Assembly (NCBI GenBank): GCA_963836015.1 | Contig: CAWIIF010000009.1 | Coordinates: 88,214-152,213, forward strand | Source: CAWCDJ01 sp963836015 | GTDB taxonomy: Bacteria; Acidobacteriota; Terriglobia; Bryobacterales; Bryobacteraceae | Reading direction: 5' to 3' | Length of the DNA stretch: 64,000 nt | Part shown: positions 34,726-43,561 of the stretch, piece by piece | How positions within the stretch are numbered: the stretch's first letter is position 1 | How the letters are laid out: each line of letters begins with the position of its first letter | Translations under genes and position numbers: made by a program | The notes under the pieces: generated by a model | What the model saw: only the letters and a program-made list of their open reading frames with translations | Told to the model about the DNA's origin: nothing | Databases searched by the model: none

Positions 34726-35277
34726 TCAGATCATTTCGGTCAGCAGTTCGGGCCGGGGATGCGGAATCACCACTTTGTTCACCAGCATGCCCTTTTGACC
34801 CACTACCTGCGCACCCGCGTCCACCGCACTCTGCACCGCCGCCACGTTTCCCGTCAGGGTGACGAACGCCTTGCCGCCCAGCGCCATCGCCAGCCGGATC
34901 TCGATCAGTTCCACGTTGGCGGCCTTTACCGCCGCGTCCGCTCCCTCGATCAGCGAGGCCACCGAGAACGATTCGACGATGCCCAGGGCGTCGAGCGTCT
35001 CCACCTTCGAGCTCCCCGCGATGGCGGGGAAAACCGCCTCGTGCAGGTTGGGGATCACGAACGAGTCGATCACCGAGAAATGTCCCGCGCTCACCCCCGC
35101 CGCTACGGCCGCCTGTACCGCGGCTACGTCGCCCTTCACCATCACCATGTACTTCCCCGAGCAGATGGAGCGCGACAGAAGCAGGTCCACATCCGAGGCC
35201 TTCAGCATGGCGTCGCAGGACTGGAAGCCCGCCGCGATGCTCGTAAGTTCGATTAATCCGATTGAATTCTTTGCCAT
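34726..35277 (-). CDS. pduT: BMC-T shell protein, PduT-like (Fe-S pore)
   Basis: A 183-residue protein made of two tandem BMC domains (~1-90 and ~95-180), so it is a trimer-forming pseudohexamer. The first domain has SIGLIELTSIAAGFQSCDAM and SICSGKYMVMVKGDVAAVQA; C39 sits at the pore loop where PduT holds a [4Fe-4S] cluster. The second has GIVESFSVASLIEGADAAV and KAFVTLTGNVAAVQSAVDAG. It follows the pduS-like gene with only 3 bases between. A shell electron-conduit role is inferred from the family. Confidence 0.9.
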   Translation of the reverse strand: MAKNSIGLIELTSIAAGFQSCDAMLKASDVDLLLSRSICSGKYMVMVKGDVAAVQAAVAAGVSAGHFSVIDSFVIPNLHEAVFPAIAGSSKVETLDALGIVESFSVASLIEGADAAVKAANVELIEIRLAMALGGKAFVTLTGNVAAVQSAVDAGAQVVGQKGMLVNKVVIPHPRPELLTEMI

Positions 35278-35280
35278 CTT

Positions 35281-36591
35281 CTATGCCGTGATCTCGACGT
35301 AATCCGCCGTGACGGCGTTCACCTTCCCGTCGATGCTGGAATGCACGTTGGCCCCCAGCTTCCCTTCTTCCACCCGCCCGACCACTTGCCCTTTTTTGAC
35401 GCGTTTGCCTTCCTGGACCGCCGGAATCGCGGCCTGCCCGGCATGCTGCTTCATCTTGATCCTCACCATCGCGGGGCGGCACTCCGGCTGCCGGTAGGGC
35501 GTCTCGCGCTCGTACTCTTCGATCTGCAGCCGCTTGCGCAGTTGCGAGAGCGGCACGCGCCGGTACTCCTTCATCGGGTGCACTTCCACCGGCTTCTGCT
35601 GCACGAACTTCAGCCCGGCCGCGCGGCGGTCCACTTTCCCCTGGTCGCAAGCCTCCTTGGGGTACAGGTCCTCGGGACAGGCGTACAACGTGCAGAGCCC
35701 GCACGCGCAGCACAGCTCCGACCACTGGTTCCAGATGTCGCCGCCGGTCAGGGTGAACCCCAGGCTGCGCATGACCTTGTGCGGCATTACCTCATAGCCC
35801 AGCAGGTAGCGCGGGCAGAACTCGGTGCAGTAGCTGCACTGGTCGCAGGCCGATTTGCCGATCTGGTTCATCTCCTGCTGCGACCTCGTCCGCCGCGTCA
35901 TCAGGTAATGGTCGCGCGGCAGCACGATGAGCCCGCCCGTGGTCTTCGTCACCACGTCGTCCACATCGAACGTGAGGGTGCCCATCATAATGCCGCTGAT
36001 GAACACTCCGAAATCCGCGATCGTCGCACCGCCGGCCATCGCGATCAGCTCGCGGAACGGCGTGCCCACCGGCGCCCAGAACGATTTCGGCTCGGCCACG
36101 GCCCCGCACACCGAAAGAAACTTCGCGGTCACCGGTTTGCCCTGCTCGGCCTGGTTGACGTTATACAGCGTCTCGACGTTGTTCACCACGCAGCCCACGT
36201 TCAGAGGGATGCCGGCCGGCGGAATGAGCCTCCCGGTGGCTGTGTACACCAGTTCGTACTCGTCGCCCGAAGGGTAGAAATCGCCCAGCATCACGAACTC
36301 GATCCGGTCGTTCCGCAGGCTGTGGCGCAGGGCCTCCAACGATTCCGCGTTCTTGGTCTTCACGCCGAACTTCCCCTGCTTCGCCCCTGTGGAGTCCATC
36401 ATGGTCGTCATGCCCGCCAGGATCTCCGCGGGGAAGTGCTTCATCAGCTCGGCGTCTTTGTGAATCAGCGGCTCGCACTCCGCGCCGTTGGCGATCAGGT
36501 ACTCCACTTGAGACTGCGCCTTGACATACGTGGGGAATCCGGCCCCGCCGGCGCCCACCACGCCGCATTCGCGCAACTTCTCACTGAGCAT
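35281..36591 (-). CDS. pduS: PduS/RnfC-like Fe-S flavoprotein (cobalamin reductase or NADH electron carrier)
   Basis: A 436-residue protein beginning with VVGAGGAGFPTYVKAQ (nucleotide-binding RnfC-type). It has an SLBB domain (~170-230) and two [4Fe-4S] ferredoxin motifs: CDQCSYCTEFCP (~248-259) and CCACGLCTLYACP (~291-303). A C-terminal barrel-sandwich (HAGQAAIPAVQEGKRVKKGQ) is present. In Salmonella PduS reduces cobalamin and works with PduT across the shell. The pair pduS-pduT is typical, but no shell hexamer, pentamer or signature enzyme is present here. Confidence 0.92.
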   Translation of the reverse strand: MLSEKLRECGVVGAGGAGFPTYVKAQSQVEYLIANGAECEPLIHKDAELMKHFPAEILAGMTTMMDSTGAKQGKFGVKTKNAESLEALRHSLRNDRIEFVMLGDFYPSGDEYELVYTATGRLIPPAGIPLNVGCVVNNVETLYNVNQAEQGKPVTAKFLSVCGAVAEPKSFWAPVGTPFRELIAMAGGATIADFGVFISGIMMGTLTFDVDDVVTKTTGGLIVLPRDHYLMTRRTRSQQEMNQIGKSACDQCSYCTEFCPRYLLGYEVMPHKVMRSLGFTLTGGDIWNQWSELCCACGLCTLYACPEDLYPKEACDQGKVDRRAAGLKFVQQKPVEVHPMKEYRRVPLSQLRKRLQIEEYERETPYRQPECRPAMVRIKMKQHAGQAAIPAVQEGKRVKKGQVVGRVEEGKLGANVHSSIDGKVNAVTADYVEITA

Positions 36592-36643
36592 AAATAAGAG
36601 GATACCAGTGTGCGGATATGCGCCGTAGCGCTACAATCGCGCC

Positions 36644-37423
36644 ATGCCCAATCCCCTGGCCGCCGTCACCGGCGCGTCCGCCGGCATTGGCGCGGAGTTC
36701 GCGCGCCAACTGGCCGCCCGCGGCTACGATCTGTTGTTGATCGCCCGCCGCCTGGAGCGCCTGGAGAAAATGGTCGCGGAGCTGCCCGGCCGCGCGGAGC
36801 CTTTCGCGGCCGACCTTGCCGTGCCGGAAGATCTCGAACGCGTGGCGGCGCGCCTGGCGTCCGACCCGCGCCTCGCCCTGCTGGTGAACAACGCCGGCTT
36901 CGGCACCCGCGGCAGATTCTTCGAGGCGCCCTTCGAGGACCAGGCCCGCATGCACCGCGTCCACATCGATGCCATCCTGCGGCTCACGCATGCCGCACTC
37001 CCCGGCATGATGCGGCGCAACCAGGGCGGCGTCATCAACGTATCCTCGGTGGCCGCGTTCGCACGCAGCACCGCCAACGTCAGCTACTGCGCCACCAAAT
37101 CGTGGATCAATGCTTTCACGGAGGGTGTGTATCTGGAATTGCACGGCATCGGCTCGAAGGTGACGGTTCAGGCGCTATGCCCCGGTTTCACCTATACCGA
37201 GTTCCATGATGCGCTGGGCATGGATCGCGGCGCGATCCCGCGCTGGCTGTGGATGAGCGCCGCGGACGTGGTAGGCGCGTCGCTTGCCGGCCTGGACAGG
37301 GGAAAACTGTTCGTCATCCCGGGGTGGAAATACCGGCTTTTCGTCTCCTGGTTCAGCCGCCTGCCGGCCGGGATCCGGGTCCGCCTGGAAGCCAGGTCTC
37401 CGCACACGCGCAACCGGCTTTGA
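36644..37423 (+). CDS. short-chain dehydrogenase/reductase (SDR)
   Basis: A 259-residue classical SDR. TGASAGIG (9-16) binds the nucleotide, LLVNNAGFG follows, and the catalytic Tyr-Lys pair is in SYCATK (Y148, K152), with INVSSVAAF supplying the Ser. The C-terminal ~45 residues (VIPGWKYRLFVSWFSRLPAG) are of the DltE/YqjQ type seen in cytoplasmic SDRs with a basic tail. Substrate unknown. It is divergent from pduS with 52 bases between, and convergent with the PEP-CTERM gene with only 9 bases between stops. Confidence 0.9.
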   Translation: MPNPLAAVTGASAGIGAEFARQLAARGYDLLLIARRLERLEKMVAELPGRAEPFAADLAVPEDLERVAARLASDPRLALLVNNAGFGTRGRFFEAPFEDQARMHRVHIDAILRLTHAALPGMMRRNQGGVINVSSVAAFARSTANVSYCATKSWINAFTEGVYLELHGIGSKVTVQALCPGFTYTEFHDALGMDRGAIPRWLWMSAADVVGASLAGLDRGKLFVIPGWKYRLFVSWFSRLPAGIRVRLEARSPHTRNRL

Positions 37424-37432
37424 CCATCCAGC

Positions 37433-38173
37433 CTACGTTTCCTTCCGCCTGCGGCGGAGCACACTCAGCCCGATCAGGCCCGCTCCCGACAGCGCCATCG
37501 TCAGCGGCTCCGGGGCGGGAACCGGATCCGGCGGGATCAACGGAACAAAGTCCACGTGCGTAGAGGCGGTGAACGTGCCGTTTACCGTCTGCGAGAGAAC
37601 GTAGGTGGCGTTTGTGTTCTTCCACTTCACGTTCCCGCTGCTGCCGGCCGGCGAGCTTGTACCGAAGACGTCCCCCAGCGACAGGGAAAGCGTCAGGGGC
37701 TTACCCGCCTCCAGGTCCTTTCGGAAGAAGGGCACCAGATCGAAACTCGTGATCCCGCTGAGTGCGATCGTTTGCGTTCCGCTCAGGGATCCGCTGATAC
37801 TGGCGAAAAGCCCGGTGGGAGCGCCCGTGAAGACCGGTTCCACGCCGACACTAGAGCTGCCGTGGCTGCTCAGAGTCCGAGTGACGGTCAAGTTGCCTGG
37901 GCTCAAGACGCGCGACAGGTCCAGCAGGGCATCCAGCACGGTAGATCCCGCGAGTGCGCTAAAGTCCAACACCAGCGTCAGCGGACCTGGGTCATTGGAA
38001 ATTGCAGAGCCCGAGAAGCCCTGCGATGTGATCCCGCCGCCGGTGGAATTGACCAGATAAGTAGCAGTCGCTCCAAAGGAAATGGTATCGGTGGAGGAGA
38101 AGAGAATCGTATTGGCTTTCGCTGCTGGTATGAGCGACAACGCGCTGCAGAGACCCAGGAACAATAACTTCAT
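37433..38173 (-). CDS. PEP-CTERM-type exported protein
   Basis: A 246-residue protein with a signal peptide (MKLLFLGLCSALSLIPAAKA) and a beta-rich body. The end has VPAPEPLTMALSGAGLIGLS followed by VLRRRRKE. This is the PEP-CTERM pattern: PEP motif, hydrophobic helix, then basic tail. Such proteins are processed by an exosortase and usually sit on the surface with exopolysaccharide. No exosortase gene is in the window. The body family is not recognised. Confidence 0.85.
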   Translation of the reverse strand: MKLLFLGLCSALSLIPAAKANTILFSSTDTISFGATATYLVNSTGGGITSQGFSGSAISNDPGPLTLVLDFSALAGSTVLDALLDLSRVLSPGNLTVTRTLSSHGSSSVGVEPVFTGAPTGLFASISGSLSGTQTIALSGITSFDLVPFFRKDLEAGKPLTLSLSLGDVFGTSSPAGSSGNVKWKNTNATYVLSQTVNGTFTASTHVDFVPLIPPDPVPAPEPLTMALSGAGLIGLSVLRRRRKET

Positions 38174-38339
38174 GGCGCTTTCGTTGGTTCCAGCCTAGCG
38201 CATGGCAATTCAGTTAAAAAGATCCATAGGTTCCAGTACTCTCTTTCGATAACGGGTGAACGCTTCCATTCTGGAACGCCGCCCTTACCCCTGTACCACC
38301 TGTCCGGTTGACCGAATGGATATCATCGAGTTAATCGAA

Positions 38340-39014
38340 ATGATCTCCCTCAGCGGTGTTTCCAAGCACTTCAACGGGAAGCGGCAGGTGGTTGCGCTCG
38401 ATGCCATCCACCTGGAGATCGCCCTGGGTGAAATGGTCGCCATCGTGGGGCCTTCGGGCTCCGGGAAATCCACGCTGCTCAACCTGATCGGCGGGCTGGA
38501 CCGTCCCTCTTCCGGCGACATCCGGATCGACGGGAAATCCATCGGCGCTCTTTCCGATGACGACCTCACGCGACTGCGGCGCGACAAGATCGGCTTCATC
38601 TTCCAGTTCTTCAACCTGCTGCCCAGCCTCACCTGCGTCGAGAACGTGGCCCTGCCGCTGCACCTGAAGGGACTGCCGCGCAAGGATATTGAAAAGCGCG
38701 CCTGCGACCTGCTGGAGCTGGTGCAGCTCGGCGCCCGCCTCGACCATCTCCCCGACGAGCTCTCCGGAGGCGAGCGGCAGCGCGTGGCCATCGCCCGCGC
38801 CCTGGCTTTTTATCCGCCCGTCCTGCTCGCCGATGAGCCCACCGGCAATCTCGACTCCAAGACCGGGGCCGAGATACTGAGCCTGATTCACGACCTGCAC
38901 GAGCGGCTCTCCGCCACCATCCTCATCGTGACGCACGATGCCGCCGTTGCCGAAAGCTGTCCCCGCACCGTCACCCTGCGGGACGCCCGCATCGCCGGAG
39001 ACGTCCGCCGGTGA
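38340..39014 (+). CDS. ABC exporter ATPase, LolD/MacB type
   Basis: A 224-residue ATPase from ATG 38340 (MISLSGVSKHF), preferred because homologues start there; an upstream in-frame ATG 38316 is also possible. Motifs are Walker A GPSGSGKST, FFNLLPSLTCVENVALPLHL (Q-loop region), ABC signature LSGGERQR, Walker B VLLADEPTGNLDS and switch VTHD. LolD/MacB ATPases energise FtsX-type permeases rather than import. The GTGA overlap joins it to the permease gene. It is divergent from the PEP-CTERM gene. Confidence 0.93.
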   Translation: MISLSGVSKHFNGKRQVVALDAIHLEIALGEMVAIVGPSGSGKSTLLNLIGGLDRPSSGDIRIDGKSIGALSDDDLTRLRRDKIGFIFQFFNLLPSLTCVENVALPLHLKGLPRKDIEKRACDLLELVQLGARLDHLPDELSGGERQRVAIARALAFYPPVLLADEPTGNLDSKTGAEILSLIHDLHERLSATILIVTHDAAVAESCPRTVTLRDARIAGDVRR

Positions 39015-41563
39015 TCCTGCTGCGGCTCATCACCTGGCCTTACGTTTGCAAGCACCTGCTGCGGTCGGTCCTCACGACCGCCGGTATCGTGCTCGGAGTG
39101 GCGCTGCTGGTGGGTATGCGGACCGCCGACCAATCCGTGCTGCAAGCCTTCAACCAGACCGTCGACCGCATTGCCGGCAAGACGCAGCTTCAGGTCACCG
39201 CCGGAGATTCCGGGTTCGGCGAGGACGTGCTGGAGCGGGTCCAGGCGGTTCCGGAGGTCCGCGCCGCGGCCCCGGTGATCGAAGCCTCCGTCGACACCGG
39301 CCTCCCCGGCCAGGGCCGCATCCTGATTCTCGCGGTGGATATGACCGGCGACCGCAGCCTGCGCGACTACGACTTCGACAGCGGCGACCAGGACGTGATC
39401 GACGACCCCCTGGTCTTCCTCGCGCAGCCCGATTCCCTCATCCTCACCCGCGAGTTCGCCGATCGCAACGGCCTTCACACCGGCAGCAAGATCACGTTCG
39501 CAACCATGGACGGCCCCAAGCAGTTCACCATTCGCGGCATTTTGAAAGCCGGCGGAATGGCGCAGGCCTTTGGCGGAAACCTGGGGATCATGGATATCTA
39601 CGCCGCCCAGAAGGTCTTCGGGCGCGGCCGGCTCTTCGACCGCATCGATGTCGGCCTGAACGACGGAGTGCCGCTCGAGAGAGGCGAAGCGTCGCTCCGC
39701 CGGGCCCTCGGCCCGACTTTCACGGTCGAGCCGCCTTCCGGACGCGGCCGGCAGTTCGAATCCCTTTTGGGCGTCTATACTCTCGCGATGAGCATCTCGA
39801 GCGCCTTCGCCCTTTTCATCGGGATGTTCATCATCTACAACTCCTTCGCCATCGCCGTGACGCAGCGCCGGACCGAGATCGGCATTCTCCGTGCACTGGG
39901 CGCTACGCGCGGGCAGATCCGCACGCTGTTCCTTTGGGAAAGCGCCGGGGCCGGCCTGCTCGGCTCCGCTGCCGGCGTGGCGCTCGGGTTGGCGTTTGCC
40001 CGTAGTCTCACGGGGCTCACCGGCCGCATGATGGTGGACATCTTCGGCGTTCCGCAAAACATCGGAGAGGTGCTGATCGACCCGTGGTTTCTGGTGCTGG
40101 CCCTGATGTTGGGCGTCGCGATGAGCATGGTCGCCGCCTACATACCGGCTCGCAATGCCGCGCGGGTCGAGCCGGTGCATGCGCTGCAAAAGGGCAAATA
40201 CCAGGTTCTCGGCGCCGGCGAAAGCCGGGTGCGCCGCCGCCTGGCGATTTTCGCGGTGGCCGGCTCGCTGGCCTGCCTCGCGGCGGCTGCCTATCGCCCG
40301 GCCTTCTATCTCGGCTATCTCCTGATGGTCCTGGCCGCGCTGCTGCTCACGCCATTTCTCTCGCTGGAGCTCGGACGCCTGCTGCGCCGCCCCATGAAAT
40401 GGCTGCGGCCGGTGGAAGGCTCGCTGGCCGCCGACAGCCTGATCCAGGCGCCCCGCCGCACCTCGGCGACGGTGGCTGCGCTCATGCTCTCGCTGGCCCT
40501 CGTGATCGGGCAGGGCGGCGTCGCCCGCGCCAGCATCCAAACCATCGAAGAGTGGATCTCCAACACACTCAATCCCGACCTGTTCGTCTCCACTTCCGAA
40601 TCGCTGTCCGCCCGCGATTTCCACTTCCCGGCAAGCATGCTTCCGGATTTGGAGAGCCTGCCGGGGGTCGCCCAGGTGCAGAGTGTCCGCACCGTTCGGG
40701 TTTCATACCGCAACCTGCCGGTTATGGTCATCGGGATCGAGATGGACAAAGTGGCGTCCCGCGTACACCGCCACATCGTGTCCGGAGATCGCGAGACCAT
40801 GAACCGCCTGTCGTCGGAGGGGAAGGGCGTGATCATCGCCGAGAACCTCGCGAACCTCGCCGGCCTGCGCGTGGGCCAGTCGCTCGAGCTTCCCACTCCC
40901 TCCGGCCCCTTGAAAATGCCGGTGGTCGGGGTGATCCGCGACATGTCCAACCAAATGGGCGCGGTCTTCCTCGACCGCAGTGTCTTCGTCCGCTGGTTCC
41001 GCGACGATTCCGTGGACGTGTTTCGCGTTTACCTCAAGCCAGGCGTCAAGCCGGAAGATGCGCGGCGCGAGATCGTCGACCATTTCGGCGGCCGGCGCCG
41101 CATGTTCGTCCTGCTCAATCGCGACGTGCGCGATTATGTGGAGCGCGTGACCAATCAGTGGTTCGGCCTGACATACCTTCAGGTGCTGGTGGCGGTCTTA
41201 GTGGCCGTCCTGGGCATCGTCAACACCCTGACCGTGTCGATCTCCGACCGGCGCCGCGAACTCGGGGTGTTGCGCGCCGTCGGCGGCCTGCGCGCCCAGA
41301 TCCGCGGCACCGTCTGGATGGAGGCGATCGCCATCGGCCTGATCGGTCTCGTCCTGGGTGCGCTCACCGGCGCCCTCAATCTCTATTATGAAATTCAGGC
41401 GATACAAGTGGACCTCACGGGTATGGCGATGTCCTACCAGTTTCCTTTCGGCATCATGGCCATCCTCGTGCCTGTGATCCTGGCCGCCGCCTTCGCCAGC
41501 GCCGTCCTCCCCGCCGAAACCGCAGTGCGAACGTCCCTGGTAGAGGCCTTGGAATATGAGTAG
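39011..41563 (+). CDS. FtsX-type ABC exporter permease (duplicated)
   Basis: An 850-residue membrane protein starting at GTG 39011, which overlaps the ATPase stop (GTGA). It has an N-terminal helix (VCKHLLRSVLTTAGIVLGVA), a MacB-like periplasmic domain (~40-250), helices from ~260 to 380 and a second FtsX unit with AVLVAVLGIVNTLTVSISDR near residue 730 and a terminal group ending EALEYE. Unlike the ADOP protein it has a dedicated ATPase. The gene after it encodes a LolA-like protein, so it may move lipid or lipoprotein toward the outer membrane; substrate unproven. Confidence 0.92.
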   Translation: MILLRLITWPYVCKHLLRSVLTTAGIVLGVALLVGMRTADQSVLQAFNQTVDRIAGKTQLQVTAGDSGFGEDVLERVQAVPEVRAAAPVIEASVDTGLPGQGRILILAVDMTGDRSLRDYDFDSGDQDVIDDPLVFLAQPDSLILTREFADRNGLHTGSKITFATMDGPKQFTIRGILKAGGMAQAFGGNLGIMDIYAAQKVFGRGRLFDRIDVGLNDGVPLERGEASLRRALGPTFTVEPPSGRGRQFESLLGVYTLAMSISSAFALFIGMFIIYNSFAIAVTQRRTEIGILRALGATRGQIRTLFLWESAGAGLLGSAAGVALGLAFARSLTGLTGRMMVDIFGVPQNIGEVLIDPWFLVLALMLGVAMSMVAAYIPARNAARVEPVHALQKGKYQVLGAGESRVRRRLAIFAVAGSLACLAAAAYRPAFYLGYLLMVLAALLLTPFLSLELGRLLRRPMKWLRPVEGSLAADSLIQAPRRTSATVAALMLSLALVIGQGGVARASIQTIEEWISNTLNPDLFVSTSESLSARDFHFPASMLPDLESLPGVAQVQSVRTVRVSYRNLPVMVIGIEMDKVASRVHRHIVSGDRETMNRLSSEGKGVIIAENLANLAGLRVGQSLELPTPSGPLKMPVVGVIRDMSNQMGAVFLDRSVFVRWFRDDSVDVFRVYLKPGVKPEDARREIVDHFGGRRRMFVLLNRDVRDYVERVTNQWFGLTYLQVLVAVLVAVLGIVNTLTVSISDRRRELGVLRAVGGLRAQIRGTVWMEAIAIGLIGLVLGALTGALNLYYEIQAIQVDLTGMAMSYQFPFGIMAILVPVILAAAFASAVLPAETAVRTSLVEALEYE

Positions 41564-42335
41564 AACAAGTGGGGCAGGCCTCCTGGCCTGCCCGTTGGTC
41601 CTGACGCTACTGGCGATCCCGCCCCTGGCCGCCCAGGATGCCCGCCAGATCGTCCAGGAATCCCAGCGCCGCGGCCGCGCCAATTCCGAGCGTTACGAGG
41701 GCGTGCTCGAAGTGATCGCCGCCAACAATAAAGTCTCGAAAAAATCCTGGATTTACGACCGAATTGGGTCCTATGGCGACAGCAAGGCCATCATCCGCTT
41801 CACCGCGCCCGCCGAGGTCAAGGGCGTCGCGCTGCTGGTCGTCAATCATCCCGACCGCTCCTCCGACCAGTGGATGTGGACCCCCGCCATCGGCCGCGAC
41901 CGCCGCATCGCCCTGCAAGACCGCTCCACCCGCTTCTTCGGCACCGATTTCAGCTTCGAAGATCTCGAAGAGCGCGACGTCAACCAGTACGATTTCAAGC
42001 TCACCGGCGAAGAGGCTGTCGAAGGCGCAGCATGCTGGCGCATCGAAGCCCGCCCCCGCGAGGGCAAGGTCTCGCAGTACACCCTCACCCGGATGTGGAT
42101 CCGCAAGGACAACTACGTCCCCGCGCAGTACGAGAACTACGTGAGGGAGCAGTTGGTCCGCCGTCTGCGCCAGTCGGACATCGCCAGCGTGCAGAACATC
42201 TGGACCGCGCGCCTGCTCGAGATGACCGATCTTCGGCGCAACAGCCGCACCGTCTTACGCATCGAAAAGCTCGAATACAACGTTCCGATGAAGGAGGACG
42301 ATTTTACCGTGCAGGCCCTGCGGCGCGAGCAATGA
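41556..42335 (+). CDS. LolA-like outer-membrane lipoprotein-sorting protein (PF17131 type)
   Basis: A 259-residue protein overlapping the permease stop by 8 bases. A signal peptide is formed by residues ~13-27 (PLVLTLLAIPPLAAQ). The mature part has the half-barrel pattern of PF17131: RYEGVLEVIAANNKVSKKSW, AIIRFTAPAEVKGVALLVVN, QWMWTPAIGRDRRIALQDRS and FFGTDFSFEDLEERDV. These bind lipid-like ligands in the periplasm. A palindromic repeat (41568-41593) encodes residues 5-13, so the signal peptide begins inside repeat DNA. The ATGA overlap links it to the downstream barrel gene. Confidence 0.85.
   Translation: MSRTSGAGLLACPLVLTLLAIPPLAAQDARQIVQESQRRGRANSERYEGVLEVIAANNKVSKKSWIYDRIGSYGDSKAIIRFTAPAEVKGVALLVVNHPDRSSDQWMWTPAIGRDRRIALQDRSTRFFGTDFSFEDLEERDVNQYDFKLTGEEAVEGAACWRIEARPREGKVSQYTLTRMWIRKDNYVPAQYENYVREQLVRRLRQSDIASVQNIWTARLLEMTDLRRNSRTVLRIEKLEYNVPMKEDDFTVQALRREQ
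41568..41593. repeat. palindromic repeat copy 2, inside a signal-peptide coding region
   Basis: GGGCAGGCC (41572-41580) and GGCCTGCCC (41585-41593) with a TCCT loop match copy 1 at 25 of 26 bases. Here it is translated as part of the N-terminus of the LolA-like protein. Confidence 0.75.
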
Positions 42336-43537
42336 GATTCGCGATCATCCTGCTGGCTGTGTCGGCCGGCGCGCAGAGCTTCACCCAGCGCGGGTACCTG
42401 GAGACCGGGGGCTTCTTCTTCCCCCAGGACGCGGCCAACGATTCCAGCCACGCTGTCGGCGAAGCCCTGTTCCGCTACGAAGCTTTCTATAAGGCGACTC
42501 CCGGCCTCCGCTTCGCCGGCGCCTTCGATGCCGCGCTCGACACGCATCTCGAAACCAGCCGCGACGGCAGCTTCTCCTGGTGGGACCGCGGCGCCCGCCG
42601 GCCGCTGTTCGCCGTGCGCCGCCTGAGCGCCATCTACTCGCGCGGCAAGCTCACCGTCGAGCTCGGCAAGCAGTTCGTCCGCTGGGGCAAGACCGATGTC
42701 CTGAATCCCACCGACCGTTTCGCGCCCCGCGATTTTCTCAACGTGGTAGACAGCGACTTTCTCGGCATCACCGCCGCGCGCGTCACCTACGGTACCCAGT
42801 CCGATACCGTCGACGTGGTCTTCGAGCCGCGCCTCACTCCCAGCCGCGTGCCTCTTCTGAACCAGCGATGGGCCGTGCTGCCGGCCGGAATCCCGATCGC
42901 CGAACAGCCGGCCGGCTTCCCCGGCGGCCCTCAGTTCGGCGCGCGCTGGAACCACATCGGTTCTGCCGCCGAGTACTCCTTTTCCTTCTACAACGGTTAC
43001 GACAACCTGCCGCTCTATCGCGGCCAACTCCAACTGGCGCCGCTGGGGGTCGACCTCGCGCGCTTCTATCCCCAGATGCGGATGTACGGCGGCGATCTCG
43101 CGCTTCCGCTGCGGCTCGTGACGGTGAAGGCCGAGGCCGGATACTTCACGTCCTCAACCCCCGCGGCCGATCACTACGGGCTCTGGGTGCTGCAACTCGA
43201 ACGACAGGTCGGCGAGTGGAATTTCGCCGCCGGCTACGCGGGGCAGTTCATCACGGAGCACGGAACGGCCGTCTCGTTCTCACCGGTCCGCGGCGCCACT
43301 CGGGCCGTGGTAGCGCATGCCGGATACACCATCGACACCAACCGTGCCCTGGATTTCGAAACCGTAGTCCGTCAGAACGGCCGGGGCATGTACTTCAAGC
43401 CCGAATACACCGAGGCCTTCGGACAGCACTGGCGCGTCACCGCCGGGTTCGCCCTGATCCGCGGATCGGATGCCGACTTCCTGGGCCAATACCACGCCAA
43501 CTCATTCATCCTGCTGCGCCTCCGCTACAGTTTTTAG
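42332..43537 (+). CDS. outer-membrane beta-barrel protein (partner of LolA-like/ABC system)
   Basis: A 401-residue protein from ATG 42332, coupled by ATGA to the LolA-like gene. Signal peptide MRFAIILLAVSAGAQ. Alternating beta-strand pattern with aromatic girdles (GLRFAGAFDAALDTHLETSR, LTVELGKQFVRWGKTDVLNP, DFETVVRQNGRGMYFKPEYT) and a C-terminal strand ending in FILLRLRYSF, the F-terminal signal for BAM assembly. The KQFVRWGKTDVLNPTDRFAP block resembles the DUF1302-type barrels. It completes a four-gene inner-to-outer-membrane set. Function beyond a pore or lipid-acceptor role is inference. Confidence 0.8.
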   Translation: MRFAIILLAVSAGAQSFTQRGYLETGGFFFPQDAANDSSHAVGEALFRYEAFYKATPGLRFAGAFDAALDTHLETSRDGSFSWWDRGARRPLFAVRRLSAIYSRGKLTVELGKQFVRWGKTDVLNPTDRFAPRDFLNVVDSDFLGITAARVTYGTQSDTVDVVFEPRLTPSRVPLLNQRWAVLPAGIPIAEQPAGFPGGPQFGARWNHIGSAAEYSFSFYNGYDNLPLYRGQLQLAPLGVDLARFYPQMRMYGGDLALPLRLVTVKAEAGYFTSSTPAADHYGLWVLQLERQVGEWNFAAGYAGQFITEHGTAVSFSPVRGATRAVVAHAGYTIDTNRALDFETVVRQNGRGMYFKPEYTEAFGQHWRVTAGFALIRGSDADFLGQYHANSFILLRLRYSF

Positions 43538-43539
43538 CA

Positions 43540-43561
43540 GGGCAGGCCTAGAGGCCTACCC
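43540..43561. repeat. palindromic repeat copy 3 (one mismatch)
   Basis: GGGCAGGCC (43540-43548) and GGCCTACCC (43553-43561) form an imperfect stem between the convergent stops at 43537 and 43561. It would act as a bidirectional hairpin. It is the degenerate third member of the repeat found after clpB. Confidence 0.6.
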
